A stretch of DNA of 64,000 nt from Amphibalanus amphitrite (Eukaryota > Arthropoda > Thecostraca > Balanomorpha > Balanidae): positions 372,001-436,000 of the forward strand of contig NW_024881969.1 in NCBI RefSeq assembly GCF_019059575.1, written 5' to 3'. Below, one piece after another: positions 46,888-59,689 of this stretch. Position numbers and translations under genes: made by a program. The first letter of the stretch is position 1; the number at the start of each line of letters is the position of its first letter. The notes under the pieces are model-generated. The model was given only the letters and a program-made list of their open reading frames with translations. It had not been told where the DNA came from and did no database searches.

Positions 46888-49800
46888 CTGCCGAAGACAA
46901 TTGTCTATTCCAGACGACCCATAGTCGCAAGAGATGTGACCAGTTTTCGAATTGGCAATGCCGCCGCCGTCCTCTAATGACACTAACTGGCCTCTTTCAA
47001 TCTTGCAGTGGAACTGGAGCACCTGCGCGTTCCTCTGCCGTCCTCTGCCTTCCGCCTCAGTCCTCAGTCACCAAGAGGAGCGGAGAACGCTGCGACCCGT
47101 CGGCCGTCCTCTGCCGTCCTCCGACGACTGACGATACCGGCGACGGGCCGGCTTCGGTCGCCTCCTCTTGTGCACGCACAAAAACGCCCCGGGTCACGGT
47201 CTTCTCTCCAGTCGGCTCGGTCAACAACGCGCGCAAGTACGACCCGTCGGGCGTGGGCCGGCCAATTATGTTTGCACATGGCCGCTAGAAAGTGCCAGCA
47301 AGAAGCCGACGGTTGACGCGTCATCACAACATGCGACAACGTGGCTTCGTCTTATCGGGTGTTTACTTGGGAGAAATTAGCGTCGCTGCGCAACGAAGGC
47401 GCCCAGGAATTTCGAGCACGTCCGTCGCGTGATGGAGTGGGTTCACATCGGCAGCTCCACGCAGCGATAAGCTTTCTATGTACTCTGAGATTACACAACC
47501 TACGCATGTCCAGCCGGTACGCTGGTGCGCACTAATCAGTGAGTAAACTCCTCGCAATGAATGGGCCGTGCGCAACGAGCTCGGCAAGAGCCCGTCCTTC
47601 GGCAGTCGAAAGTGACAGCTGCTCGAAGCTCAAACGCAGCGGCACAGACATGACGTCAGTCTTTACCTAGTAAAACCGCACACATCGGAACAGCCGAGCG
47701 ACATTCCTGGCCAGCGACCTCTCTCAGATGCGGCGATAAACGCACCACGACACGCTCGAAAGCCATCGCGTGATGAGCCGGCCTTTTTCTGGCAGCTGCC
47801 GCTGTATAAAGCGTCGACCTTTATACCGCGCCCGTTTGGCCACAGGCCACCCGCTGCGTCGTCATGCGTATCGCAAACGGCCGACACATGATCCGCCGCG
47901 CATCCAAACGATGAGTTAATAAGATCGTGAACGTCTGGAATAAACCCTGCCATGGATGGCTCGTCTTATAAGAATGGCAGCGGACGTTGCATGCCGCCGA
48001 ACCGGAGCAGAAAACAATTACCGCTGTCTGCCGGCAAACGGTCCGCCCGCTCGGGCGCGAGCCACTTGGGAAGCGTATCTAAATGAAAATCTGATCCGGG
48101 GAGGAGCAGCCGAGTGGTCAGGGCGGCCAAAAACAGCCGAAGACCATCACAGACCGACGGCAGACCAACGGTAGACTGCTGCGGATCCCACAGTCTACCA
48201 AGGACCAGCGCAGATAAAAGCGGCCACCAGACCACCCTACCGTTGTCGACGAGTGCAAAGTGCGGAACAAAACAGATAATCATGGACTACAACAGACCAT
48301 TTCAACCCATTGTGAAGCGCTGCACACCACCAACTACATACATCTACAAGCCGACACCGACGCCAAGAAATACCGTCCACCATCGCGCGATCGTAAGAGC
48401 GGCCCTCAGCGCCGACTCTCCGGCTACTTGAGTGGGACAAGAGCGGCGTCCTCAACACCTGTTGTGGTACGAGACATGAACGCCGGCCACTCGCAGATGG
48501 TGGCCACGGGAGCGAGACGGGAGCTAGACGGACAGCCCACGTGGTGGCCACAGCGTCGGTGTCCTCACCACTCAGCACTGACACTCAACTCCACCCACCT
48601 GGATGCCTGAATTGGATTGGAGGCATTGCTGCGACGAGTTACTTAGCCACGTCATTCGTCGATGCTAGGTGGGTCAAAATCTGCCCTATCAGCACGCAAA
48701 AGTGTCCGCTCGCATTATATGCCTGGATACCCGCTCGATAGCGTCACCGATATCCCGTTCCAGCCGTCAGCCGAAACTCCGTGCCGTAATTGATCGCATT
48801 TAGGACCGATTGCATGTCCCCGGTGCGGTGGCCCACAAAGCCCGGAGGCACGCGGTACACCCACTGTATCGCATGTCGGCCCGGGCCGAGCGTGCAGACA
48901 GGCGTCAGGGGCTCCCCGGGCTCAGAGGGGGTGCCGGCGGACGCCGTTTACCGCGGCGTCACAAAAACGACCGCGGCGCGATATTAGTGCCGCACAGGCG
49001 TCGTTAAATCACCTTCGAACGCCTTTCCGTCATTAAAATACCACACAGAATGGCGCCCAGGTGAGAAAGTGGGCCACCAGTGTAAAACGTCCCCAAAACG
49101 CAAGCTTCAAAAACCCGAGGCGGCAAAAAAATCCAACAATAAAAGCGTGCTTCATGGATTTCCAGTCGACGGCGATCAGTCTAGCGCCCTGTAGTTTCAC
49201 GGCAGTTTCCTTTTTGTCTGCATTAATGGGCATTGGTAAGACTTTCACCTCTGTCTGAATCGCCTCAAACATCTTTATAAGGCCGGAGATGCTGGGGATG
49301 CCCGACACCACGGCTGATAAGGTACCACTTTGTGCAAATGGGGTTAATGGAGGAGCTGAATGGCTCCGAAATGCATCCCATGTAGTAAAGGAACAAAGGG
49401 AGTTAGGTAACATCGTATAATAATAGCGCTGCATCAGACTAGACCCAGATTCTCACGATCACCCCACCAACAAAATAGCAGAGCTGTCGGCGAATGCCTC
49501 ATCTCGGCGAACTGCTGCACATCCGACCATTCGAGCAAAGACAAACTCCAGCAGACCAGCAGCTTGCTCGTCACAAGTTCGCACTGTTGAGGAGACCGTG
49601 ACCTCTTGATAAGCGTTCCATTCGGCAAAAAGCCCCTTGCCCTAATGGCCCCTTGACTGCACGGCGGACACAAAGAGGTCGTTACGCTGACACGGCCGAC
49701 AAACCGGCGTTATTTGCACTCGTCATGTACCCTGTTCTTATCCGATGAACTACAAAGGCCGACAGAAGGCCGACGCAGGCGCCACCAATACGGGCCTGCT

Positions 49801-50881
49801 TATTACAGGGGGATTTACGGTCGGAGACTGACAGTTATATAAATGCCGTGTCATTGTCGAGGCGAGGTTATAGTTAGGCCGTTTGAAGCGGCTGAGTGGC
49901 TTTCTGTCTTTTAAAATTGTTGGCACATGACATAGTTATGTACTTAGGATGGGTGTGTTGGACGAATTTGAAGGTCACCGTCATAATATGTCGCACTGTT
50001 TTAGCTCCAATGTTTGCATTTTGGAATTTTGATTACACGACACCACTTCAATGTATTTTATTAGCAAGATCCGCCACGAGTCGAATACCAAGACAAACTG
50101 AATAATATCGTTTCTACGAAGCGATAAAAATCAGAACTAGGAATAACCACAACAATCGCTACTCATTTGATTGTACTCACCAGGCAGTGGTTGTTTGCAT
50201 GTGCATTTCATGTTATAACAAGACATATGCTCGTCTAGTGTCACTCGCGTTCAAATATCAAACCATTGTACCTACATAAGTAGAATATATGCACATTGCA
50301 CATTGTACAATGAACATGCCCACTGCCCAGTGCACGTGCATAACAAATACACAATAAGCCAATCCCTCCACAAATGTGGTCACTCGGAAGGCTAAGAAAG
50401 GCGAGGCAGAATCTTGGTGGCCCTTCAGCACGCAACACTCCGTTCAGCGAACCGCTGAGCGGATCTCGGTGCCGCTCGCCGCCGCCTCCGTGCCATTTCC
50501 GTTCCTGTCTGCCCCTCCTCGCCCGATGAGCAGCTCCGTCCCAGGTGTTCAGAAGTCACCGTTAGACGCGCCCTGAACGTTCGTGACTGTAGCGCCACAA
50601 GTCCCCGCCAATTAGCCATCAGACGCCGCCGCTGCCGACACCATGTGGCGCCCATCAAACGGGGGACTGACAGCCGGTATGGATGCGACAATACATAGGC
50701 TAGGACCATTGCGGGCGGCGGTAAGGCAATTGGTTGACGTTCGCTGTAAATAGGACCGGCGAGGGCGGCAGAAAGAACAACTGCAGTCACTGTGAAGGCG
50801 CAGCACTCTGTATAGAACGTGGAGCAGTAGTTAATGTTATTTTAATTCAATATGCAGAGTAGAGCAGGAGCAGACGGATAT

Positions 50882-50962
50882 TTACTTCAGCAAATTAGCT
50901 ACCTCAGCTTGTTGCTCTCTGATTTGCTTCTTACGGAACGGACCAGGTGAGTCTCTGAGCTT
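50882..50962 (-). CDS. Candidate terminal coding exon, lysine/glutamine-rich C-terminus
   Basis: Behind the acceptor GAACTTGTTTTAG an open phase-0 frame reads KLRDSPGPFRKKQIREQQAE, then VANLLK and TAA. The composition is that of a charged coiled-coil tail. ATTAAA (50846-50841) lies about 36 bases beyond the stop and could direct polyadenylation. I do not recognise the protein. The opposite strand also has an acceptor (TTTACTTCAG) and donor (ACCAG before GTGAGT) around 50891-50945, giving a leucine-rich frame, so strand is not certain. It may be an alternative terminal exon or the end of a different gene. Confidence 0.35.
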   Translation of the reverse strand, partial: KLRDSPGPFRKKQIREQQAEVANLLK

Positions 50963-51728
50963 CTAAAACAAGTTCGTACTGATGCCAAACAACAATCCCG
51001 TGTCACCCCGTGCATCCTGACCGACCCTCTCATTCACCGTTCCAATGGGTCGCCGTGGAAGGCGGTTCGCCGTTTCGGGAAGTGCCGCCCCTGCGCCGTT
51101 GCAAGCCGCCTCCCAGCGGCGCACTGTGACCGTTATCGGCGCGCAGGTGCGCCGTCCGCCGCCGGCGGCGATTGCGGCGGTAATGAGCGCCGCTTCTGCC
51201 GCAGCCGGGGGCAGCGCGCCGCGCACGGAGTAACTCACGATGCGTCATGGGTCGCCGCCGGATTCACTGCAGAGCCAACGGGGCTGTCGGAGCTTTTGGA
51301 GGCGCAGGAGCCAGGAACCTTCGGAGCTGAGTCTGCTATCGATCGGGGAGCGACTCTGACAGACCGTTGACGGTTGACAGACCTGGCGGACCGTTTTAAC
51401 GTCGCACCCTCCGCCAGACGCTGGGTGCAGTCACCCAGCTGAGCCGCCGGCGGCGCGCGACAGTCTGACATCCGGCCGACACAGCGTGAGAACGTTTCCC
51501 CAGACGTTGGGTGCATGCGGCGGATTTCCGCACGGAGGTGACAGCTGACGGACCGTTACGAAGGCCGCCGTGCTGCGCGACGGGTCCGACCGAGCACGGC
51601 ACGCGCACGACGCAGACAGGCCGGAAAGCAGCTCACGTGAAAACGGCTCCGGTCGTGGCGCGGCGGCGACAGATAGGGACGTCGTGCCGTCAGCCGGGTC
51701 TGGTCCGTTACCCGACGGCCCCGTGACT

Positions 51729-51764
51729 GGGGTATGACCGTGGTATGACCGTGATATGGCCGTG
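51729..51764 (+). repeat. Short tandem repeat, unit about 11-12 bp
   Basis: Three successive variants of GGTATGACCGT are followed by GACTGGG. It is a small, slightly diverged minisatellite without a coding role. Confidence 0.6.
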
Positions 51765-52422
51765 ACTGGGATATTGCTCGGCAATTCACGGATCTCCTGG
51801 CAGGTCAGTGAACTCGAGATGGTGGAGGAGTGTCGCCCGCTGTCACAAACCAGGGTCATTATCATGTGTATCAACGGCGACGGATTGCCGGATCCAGACC
51901 GGAGAAACAAGCTTTCAAATGCATAACAAACCGTTGCACACCACCAAAGAGAAATGCTTTATTTTTGCCACAAAGTTGTTTCTAATTTCGACCCCAAAAA
52001 GTTGAAAGAGAAATCATTCCTCACGTAATATCGTTCCGCCAGGAAATTGAAAATAGCTGACGCCGAAGCGAATAAAAAACACATTCGTGTGAATTTGGCA
52101 TAAAAAGGTATCAAACAAACTATAACGTTCTTGCCTCGCTATGAACATCATGAGTCGACCGCTAAACAATGAAGTTTCACTCAAAAATAGACACCAAACA
52201 ATAAGCCATAATGCCTGAAGAGTCACGTGCACGCTCTGAGCTCCTCGTTGCACGGAACCGTCTGGAATGCCAAGTCGACACCATGCATCAGCCGGCTGGT
52301 CGGACGGAAGGGGTGCGCGGTGCCGCTGCCACTTTTCCAGCGGCACTTTTTCTTCCGGGCGGCTTCTGGAAGCGTCACTTATCGGAGCGACATATGACTG
52401 TCACCGGTCGGGCGACCGTCAC

Positions 52423-52489
52423 GGGTCATCCCAGGGGTCAGCTGGGTCACCAGAGGTCAGCCTGTCCCTCCCGCCAGGTCAGTGGGTCA
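52423..52489 (+). promoter_or_regulatory. Cluster of six RGGTCA half-sites
   Basis: GGGTCA or AGGTCA start at 52423, 52435, 52444, 52454, 52476 and 52484, all on the plus strand, with spacers of 6, 3, 4, 16 and 2 bases. DR3, DR4 and DR2 arrangements are therefore included. This may be a nuclear-receptor response region or a remnant repeat rich in GGTCA. Confidence 0.4.
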
Positions 52490-55400
52490 CACAGTCGGAT
52501 GAAGAAGAGCGCTTGCTAAACGCTATCACTAAATCATGGCCTCCCGGGGTGGGAAATGGCCACGCCGCTGCATACCTAGCATGGCAGAAGGCGGAGGCCA
52601 ATTTACGCACACCGCAGCTCCGAGCCGCGAGCGAATAAGATGCACGAAATCTGCAAGCGCACAATGACGCATAACGGGTATGCGGTTCTTTAACTTCCAA
52701 TTAGGGCTGTTACCAGCGGCAATTCATCCGTGTCTGCTTGATGAAAGCACGTCAAATAAGTTGATCGCAATCCTCTCTGAACGCCAGAACGGTGACCTTA
52801 TGCACCGCCGAGTAACTGTAAGTTCGCCACGATGAGGGCGCCGCTTTTAAAAGCGCCGCACTTGGACACCTGCAACACAGATTTGCACCAAACGACCGTG
52901 AATAGCTCCGTCACCTTATACGGCAAGCGCTATGCGCGGCTGGCTGGACGCAGCAAGCGATTTAAGGACGCATCCAGGCAGAAAACTCAGCGCGGACATG
53001 ACAGGTGCGATGGAAAAATGTCCTACAGCCGTGCAGCACCGGCACAATACATTGTTTGGTGAACTGTTTGAAGCTGACAACGATCGAAGGAGTGTCATCC
53101 TCGACCGTCAGGGAAATACCGAAACCTAAATATGTGGCTGTAGGTAATAACGCCCGCATGTGTTTCACGGTTCAATTTCAGGGGAAGGCCATGAGTGCGT
53201 AGCAGAAAAGAAAAGTAACCTGCGCTGACAAAATACCTTTCATGATTACAAGCACTGCAACGGGCCTCCGCTAACAAGGCATGTAACATTCCAACATCAT
53301 AGCAAACAAATCCAGGGAGGCCCTAAAACCAACAAAACTGAGTACACCTGCACCCAAGGTCCACGACCACTCGGGTGCAACCACTCAAATTAGTCAGTTT
53401 GTGGCCGGCCTAAGTTGAGGGTTGAGTGGATTCTAGTGACGCCGAGCGTCATAGAACTGCGGTCGGCCCGGCATGCTCCAATGTATTCAAAGTGCTCCGG
53501 TGGGCTGTGGGGTTCATCGGGCTGGTTTTCTGCGGTGGGGCTACTGTCCGCTGTCGGCAGGAGACGGATGCGGTTATAACGGGGGCTGGGCGGGGCTGAT
53601 TCAGTTGGAGCACGCTGCTAAAAATCGGCCATTCTTCGTCCGGGCGGCGAGCCGCGCTCGTCCGTCTCTCGAGTGGCTTGAGAGGCTTGAAAGGCGACTG
53701 AAACCGACTTCGATGAGGTGTCGAGAGCATGAAAGAGCAGCGTCGTGAATGGATGACAATAATGGGAACTGTGAATGGCTATAAACTCACGACGGGCCGC
53801 GCTGCGTAGTTTCGCTGAGGGGCCTTCGGTAATCGAGACCAGACTATGTGCTAAGGAGGGGTCCCTAAGACAAGACCCGCTCATAAGCTAAGCCACAGCA
53901 CGACACCTGACAAGTCGGGGGCCTGACCGCATCCGCTGGGGACACACTCAACGACGCAAAACAATGCAGCGCAACAATGCAGCGCTTCATCAGCAATCAC
54001 CGCCGCCGTTCAGGGCTGTTCCCATCAATGGGGCCGGCTCAGCGCCGACGGATGACCTCGACCTCGGCAGCAGTGCCGCCGCCGCGACGGGAGAGGTCGC
54101 GAGCACTTGTCGGATCGACGCGACCCCACAACTACTCGCGAGTCCTTCATTGCATTCCTACTCACTCATTACATGCTCAGAAGCATCACAATGCCGAAAA
54201 AAACGACTAATTTACCGGGTAAGGGCACATAAAAGCATGCAAATGCAAGGAAGTGGAAGTGAATGAAAACAATCAGGGGTCGCAAAAGACAATAGGACGT
54301 CCATTGTTTAATGAGCGGCTAGTTACAGCTCGTGACACTATGTTGGGACACCTCACGAACCTGTGAAGGCTAGGGTGACCGTTTGCGTTGCAAGGACACG
54401 ATTCGGCGCTATTGTGATCGCAGACAGCACCACGAATGTGTTGTCAGCGGTGAAATACGCACGTTCTTGGAAAAGTTCACCGGGGTGAGGCAGCTGTCAC
54501 AGGACCGAACTGTCGGAGTACGGACGTGTCAGAATATTTGTAGTCAGAGATTTTGTTCAAGAGGCAGAAAAGTGACTGACCGTCCCATTGTTGCATTTAT
54601 ACGAATGTAGTTGCAGGCGTCCTGCAACCGCTAATTTTAACTCAGGTGGGAAGTGACAACTGATGCAGTTTAAGGTTTACGCCACCGAACAGCAGAGCTT
54701 TCAGAACGACTGACTTATTAATAAGCAGGAAATCAGGAACATCCGTGCAGCGGAAGAGATTCCACTTTCGGAGCAGCTCCGGTCACGACTCACGGGGTAT
54801 CACGACTCAGTATCACGGGATCGAGATTACTCCACCACAAGGCGACACTGCATGTAGGCCATGTGCCCGGGGGTTATTGGGGAGAGAAGCAGCACGAGAC
54901 ACTTTCCGGCCATCCAGGATTTAGTAACGAACACGTCCTGTGATGCTGGCCTCGATATCATGAGCAGAAGCCATCCACACCTGCATGGAAAACATCCAGA
55001 ACCCTCCGTGACAGGGTCATTTCGCCACTCACGGAAACCACATCGACAAGCGACGGGACAATATTTTACTGTCTCTCTCGGCCAGGCGACATTTAACAAT
55101 GTTGATTCACGTGTTTATGACAATACCACAGTTTCGAATAACAAGTAGAATGCCGAAAAAGTACAGACATTGAACCCCCGGCCACCTGCACTGCCACGAA
55201 CCACGGCACGACACGGTTCCAGTCACGGTGACAAGCGATAGAGCCTGCGCCGGCCGTGGGTTGGACCTCTGGGTCCGTTCGTACCCAACTGGGTGGGGCC
55301 GTTAGGTTCAGCCAGGCGCGAGCTGAGCCCACTAACGACCCGTTCGGCACAGAGCGGCACAGGGTGTGCGCGTGCCGCATATCACAGACGCAGCGGGCTG

Positions 55401-56616
55401 AGCCGCGCCATCAGTGCAGCCAGCATTCCAGCGGTGCACCGGTACAATGATGGCGCATTAAAGGAATCAACTGTCACGAGTTCTGATGCATTTGATTCCA
55501 TTACGTAATTCGCCCGAACTAATGTGACACGGAGGCTCAAAGAAGCCGGGTTTGTGGGCAATCATGAGTCGTTGTGGTGCCATCCCAGTCAGCTGAACTG
55601 GTGCGGCTAATAACGGAAGTCGAGTTATGTAGTTATTTCGTTAAAAAAGTAAACGGAAATGGATAACGGCGTTTCCGCATTTAAAGAAAACGTAAGCTCA
55701 ATAAAACTAGTTTGTGTCTTTCTCGATAACTACGACTGATCTTGCATCATGTCTATGTATGCTTATCTTTATTAGCAACTTATGAAGTTCAATGCCCTTT
55801 AATTAAATTGACTGTTCTGGCATATAAATCAAAAATCGCGACAAAGGAACATATCAAAAGGTATAGGTAAACATACAACAAAAAAGTTGAAGTAAAAATA
55901 ATTAAAACATTCATGCATACTGCTCATCTTTGAAAGGCCAGTGAATACGGAAATGGCACATACATCGTCTTCAAAATATAACAGGAAGCCGTGGCGCAAA
56001 CAAAGCACATGGTAATTGCATAGCAATCACGACGAATTTGGGCGGGGAAGAGGCTCGACAAAAGCCTGCTGATGCACGGTTATGATGCATTTTCAGCGAC
56101 TCAACATGAGTAACCGGCTTCTAACATGCAGGGAGCATTCTAATAGGAAAGCCTCATTCATGACATTCCCTAATTAATAACAGCCGGGTCTAATCTCGTC
56201 TACAAACGAGTTATCTCATGTAGTGAAACGGTAAATAAGCCTCAGGCACACACAGCGTATGAATAAATTAACAGGTGGACAATAAGTCACCGATGAAATG
56301 CCAATTACGTGTTTAATTACGGTCCCTGTCATTAGCGCGTTTGACCTTGAGGTCGGTGCCGGTATCGTCCCGACCCAGGACGTCACCGTTCGTCAGCTGG
56401 CCACTCGGTGCGGCAGTACACCGTTAGTGGCGCGGTGGTGCGCCGCATCTGTCTCCGGCGCGGTAACAGGTGCGCGAGAGGCGTGTGTCGGCCCGTGTTA
56501 CCGACCGGCGGGTCTGCCTCCACCCACGCCCGGCTCTGGAGTCTGTCCTCCGCCTACAGAATCCATGGGGCAGTCGCGCCATGACGACTCCGCCAGCGCC
56601 GGCCGTTACCTCATAC

Positions 56617-56655
56617 CTGTGACGCTGTGTGGCCAATGACGTCATAGTTGCGCAT
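56617..56655 (-). CDS. Candidate first coding exon with TATA box upstream
   Basis: ATG at 56655 opens MRNYDVIGHTASQ in phase 0 and ends at a donor CACAG before GTATGA. TATAAA on the same strand at 56727-56722 lies about 70 bases upstream of the ATG, suitable for a start site near 56696. The frame also stays open upstream of the ATG, so it might be an internal exon instead. In phase it could join the 50962-50882 exon, but no intermediate exon is seen. Confidence 0.22.
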
Positions 56656-59600
56656 TACCAGCCGAGCGGTACACCTTGAACCGGCTTGGGGCGGCTCGCC
56701 GCTTGTTCGGGATCGGCGCACTTTATAATGCACGTGGGTGACTGGCGAGGCGCTCCTGACCGACGGAGCACCGTGCCTCAGAGGCCTCGGTAACTGCGCA
56801 GCTAACCGGCCCCAGCCCCAGCAGCTCATGGCACAGCTCTGAAGCTCTAGAACATGTTGGAAGAGAACCTTCACTCTCAACGCACTGAGAAGTAGGTATG
56901 TCAAACAACGCGCATACATCAAGAGGTCATGCCATCAGCCGACGAGAGTTGACCGTTCTAATTGGGACCACGCCAAGAGAAGGCGGGGAGTCGGACCGCT
57001 CTCGACCCGATACATCCTCCTCAAACGGGATCTGTGCCCCTGGCTCTGGCCGAGAGGTCACCCGAGGCTCGGCGTGGCGCGGCGCGAGGCGGCGTGGCCC
57101 GATCAAAAACACCCAATTTGAAGCCACGTCCAATATCCCTCGGAACGCAAATCATTTCTGGGGAGAAAGTCGTCGATCGTTTTAGATGTGCTGCGGCATC
57201 ACAGATCTATCACGGACCAATTAATTGGCGGCGGCGTATTCCGTCACCCAGGAAAGAGTCCACGACAGTTTAATTCCACACTGATCCGCCGACAAAATCG
57301 TTATCAGGTCAAACATACAATGGGAATAGTTAATCTTCACCACACGACGGTACAACGCGACTTGAAAGCATCGACAATGCAAGGGAAAACAATAGGTTAA
57401 TCGCATTGCTGACGCTTGCAGAAACACATGCAGGCCTGAGGACAATTAGTGACTTCATACGTACCAGGCACCACCACCACCTGTCATTTACCCACCAAAT
57501 TTTCTCATGAATCCATCAAACTGAGCTGATCTACAGATAGCGCCTCGCCCAGTCAGTGTGTGTGTTGTTACTGTATGATGGATGATGCACGAGATCCCAC
57601 GCCAAACTGCCAAACTCATCATAACACCACCCCGAGAGTACGGAAGTCCCGAGTCTGAACGCCTCGGAGCCACTCCGTAGTCGTGACGGTATTATCCCAT
57701 GTTCGACAGCGGCTGCACCCCACGGAATGCCACCCGAACAGCAGCGGATGACACCGGAGAGATAACGACTACCGACCGGTCACATACCGGAGTCATGTCA
57801 GTCGGTGCTGAGTGGGCGTCTTCCCGAGTCTGCCACGCTCTCAGAACGGCGACCCACAGGGAAACCACGGTCCCGTGCTAGACAACTGGAGTATGCGCCG
57901 TGCTGCGTGTCATGGGTTCAATCCGCGAGGCCGCGCACGGGCATATCGCGTCACGCGAAGTCAGCAATGGTCCACAGAACCGTGAGCAATGCCTCTAGGA
58001 TTCGAGCGATGGGTTTTACCAGCAAGACTGGCAGCTACTTGAAAAAAGTATTTAAAACAGTCGCTCCATGACGGCCCAGGTATGGAGCCGACCGGCCGCC
58101 CACGCCCTCAATAGCACGTGGACCGGATGGTTGCCATTCGACCGTCCATTTTAGGGAAACGCCGTTCACCCCGACACTCGAGAGGGCTTTGATACGTTCA
58201 TGTCGATGGCCTCGGAGCGATTGATATGCGATCCGAGCCTGACGGACAATAAGAAACTCGCGCCGAGCACCCAGAGACCAGAGGAACAAAAGAATACGGC
58301 CGACCCTTGGAATCCACGGCCCTCGTGGCATCACAGGCTGGCGTAGGTTCGTCAAATACCGCGGGGATAAGGTCAATATAAGAATGTCCACTTCAGTGAC
58401 TGTCATACAAAGAACCAATTACGGATTCTAGCATTCAAGAAAAATACAAAAACACGCTATTATTTGATTTCTTTTATTGAAGCTCGGGAATAAATTCCTG
58501 TCTGCATAAAGTCAAATGAATGATACCGTGATTTCAGCGCCAAGTTTCAGTGCCTCACTGCCGAGTCAGCGGTCCAAGTCAACCCATGCAGACCCTTCCA
58601 AGACACATAGGTATCGGATCGCACTTCCATGCCAGCATAACCCTTCGCAGACTTTGAAATTCTGAACTCCCCACCGCTGGAATGGGGAACACGCTCCCGG
58701 GTCGGGTCTCATTCAAGGTCATCTAACGGCCGCCGGTGGGGTCACATATCAGCTGACGGCTGCCCTGGGGCGACAGTCTCCGTGGGGCGTATACCTGCGG
58801 TAAGTACCGCCACGCCGCGCCGGTTCGGGTTTTCCGACTCCATCGAGCCTCCGCCGGCCGCCGGGTCTAGAAACAAAGTGTTGGGAGGTGTTCCGTTTCA
58901 GGGGCGTGCGTGATTTGATGCCGGCTGGAATATTCCGGTAGCGTCCAGCGTGGCGTTGCACGTAGGTGGATACTGGAAATTGGTACGGTTGTTGCGTGGT
59001 GTGCGGTGTTCATGGTAAGCACCAGCATGCCAAAGGTATGACACACGCTCAGGTGCTTGACAAACTGATAACAATTGTCCGTAGCGAGCGCAAAATCCCC
59101 ATGCGGCCATGCCTTGTAAAATTTTGGATGATGTCTTGTCAGTTTTACTGGTCCGGTACGCGAATTTTAGGACGCTTCACGTCAAAGTCGGTGACTTGCG
59201 CTAGGATGTCACGTCAGTCACTACTCGCGTCTGAGTGATTCGAGTCATTCTTACGTCACGATACTGCAATTTCAAGTAAGTCAATCTTCAGTGAAACGTC
59301 CCGACATTAAAAATTGATTTGCCAATATATGTAATGTGCACTCACGCAAACTAATGCTGTCAATGCGTGGCCCCGCGCGCGCTATTTTCCGCCAATTTTC
59401 GTCTAGCAAAAACAAAGAGGGCCGGCTGATGAAACAAGGCGATCAGCTCGGCATCCCAGCATCCCAGCGACCCATTGCAGAGCGTGGCATCAACGGCGTG
59501 CCCATGACGACGGCACCATTAGGGGCCAGCCACAAAAACCAACAAAAAGCCGTCAATGAGCTCGTCATCGGGCCGGCGGGCCGCCACAATGCCGTCGTCT

Positions 59601-59676
59601 GAAAGTGACGCGACGGCGGGCCGGCGCGGCGCGGGTCATTTCTGGGTCGTTCCCAGTCTGGCACGCCGCCAGCCGC

Positions 59677-59689
59677 GGGTCAGGGGTCA
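59677..59689 (+). promoter_or_regulatory. Perfect DR1 of GGGTCA, with a second copy 51 bp on
   Basis: GGGTCA-G-GGGTCA is followed at 59728 by GGGTCA-G-GGGTCG. The same arrangement occurs at 23821. It is a nuclear-receptor-type motif; function is not shown. Confidence 0.4.

Noticed and set aside
47663-47953. ATG frame ending at an ACTAG before GTAAAG donor, a possible first exon for the DH gene
   Set aside because: Cysteine- and glycine-rich composition looks random, the start context is poor and the join to the next exon would need a weak acceptor.
49033-49434. 133-codon minus-strand frame with a hydrophobic C-terminal half
   Set aside because: Composition is almost plausible, but there is no family resemblance, promoter or splice evidence, and the opposite strand is also open over much of it.
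57488-57532. Peptide FDGFMRKFGG before a GTAAAT donor, reminiscent of an opioid-like neuropeptide
   Set aside because: No signal peptide, no dibasic processing context, a poor acceptor and no neighbouring precursor exons; coincidence is likely.
57890-57930. GGTTCAATCC resembling a tRNA T-arm
   Set aside because: No A box at the right distance and no acceptor stem; no intact tRNA gene was found in the window.
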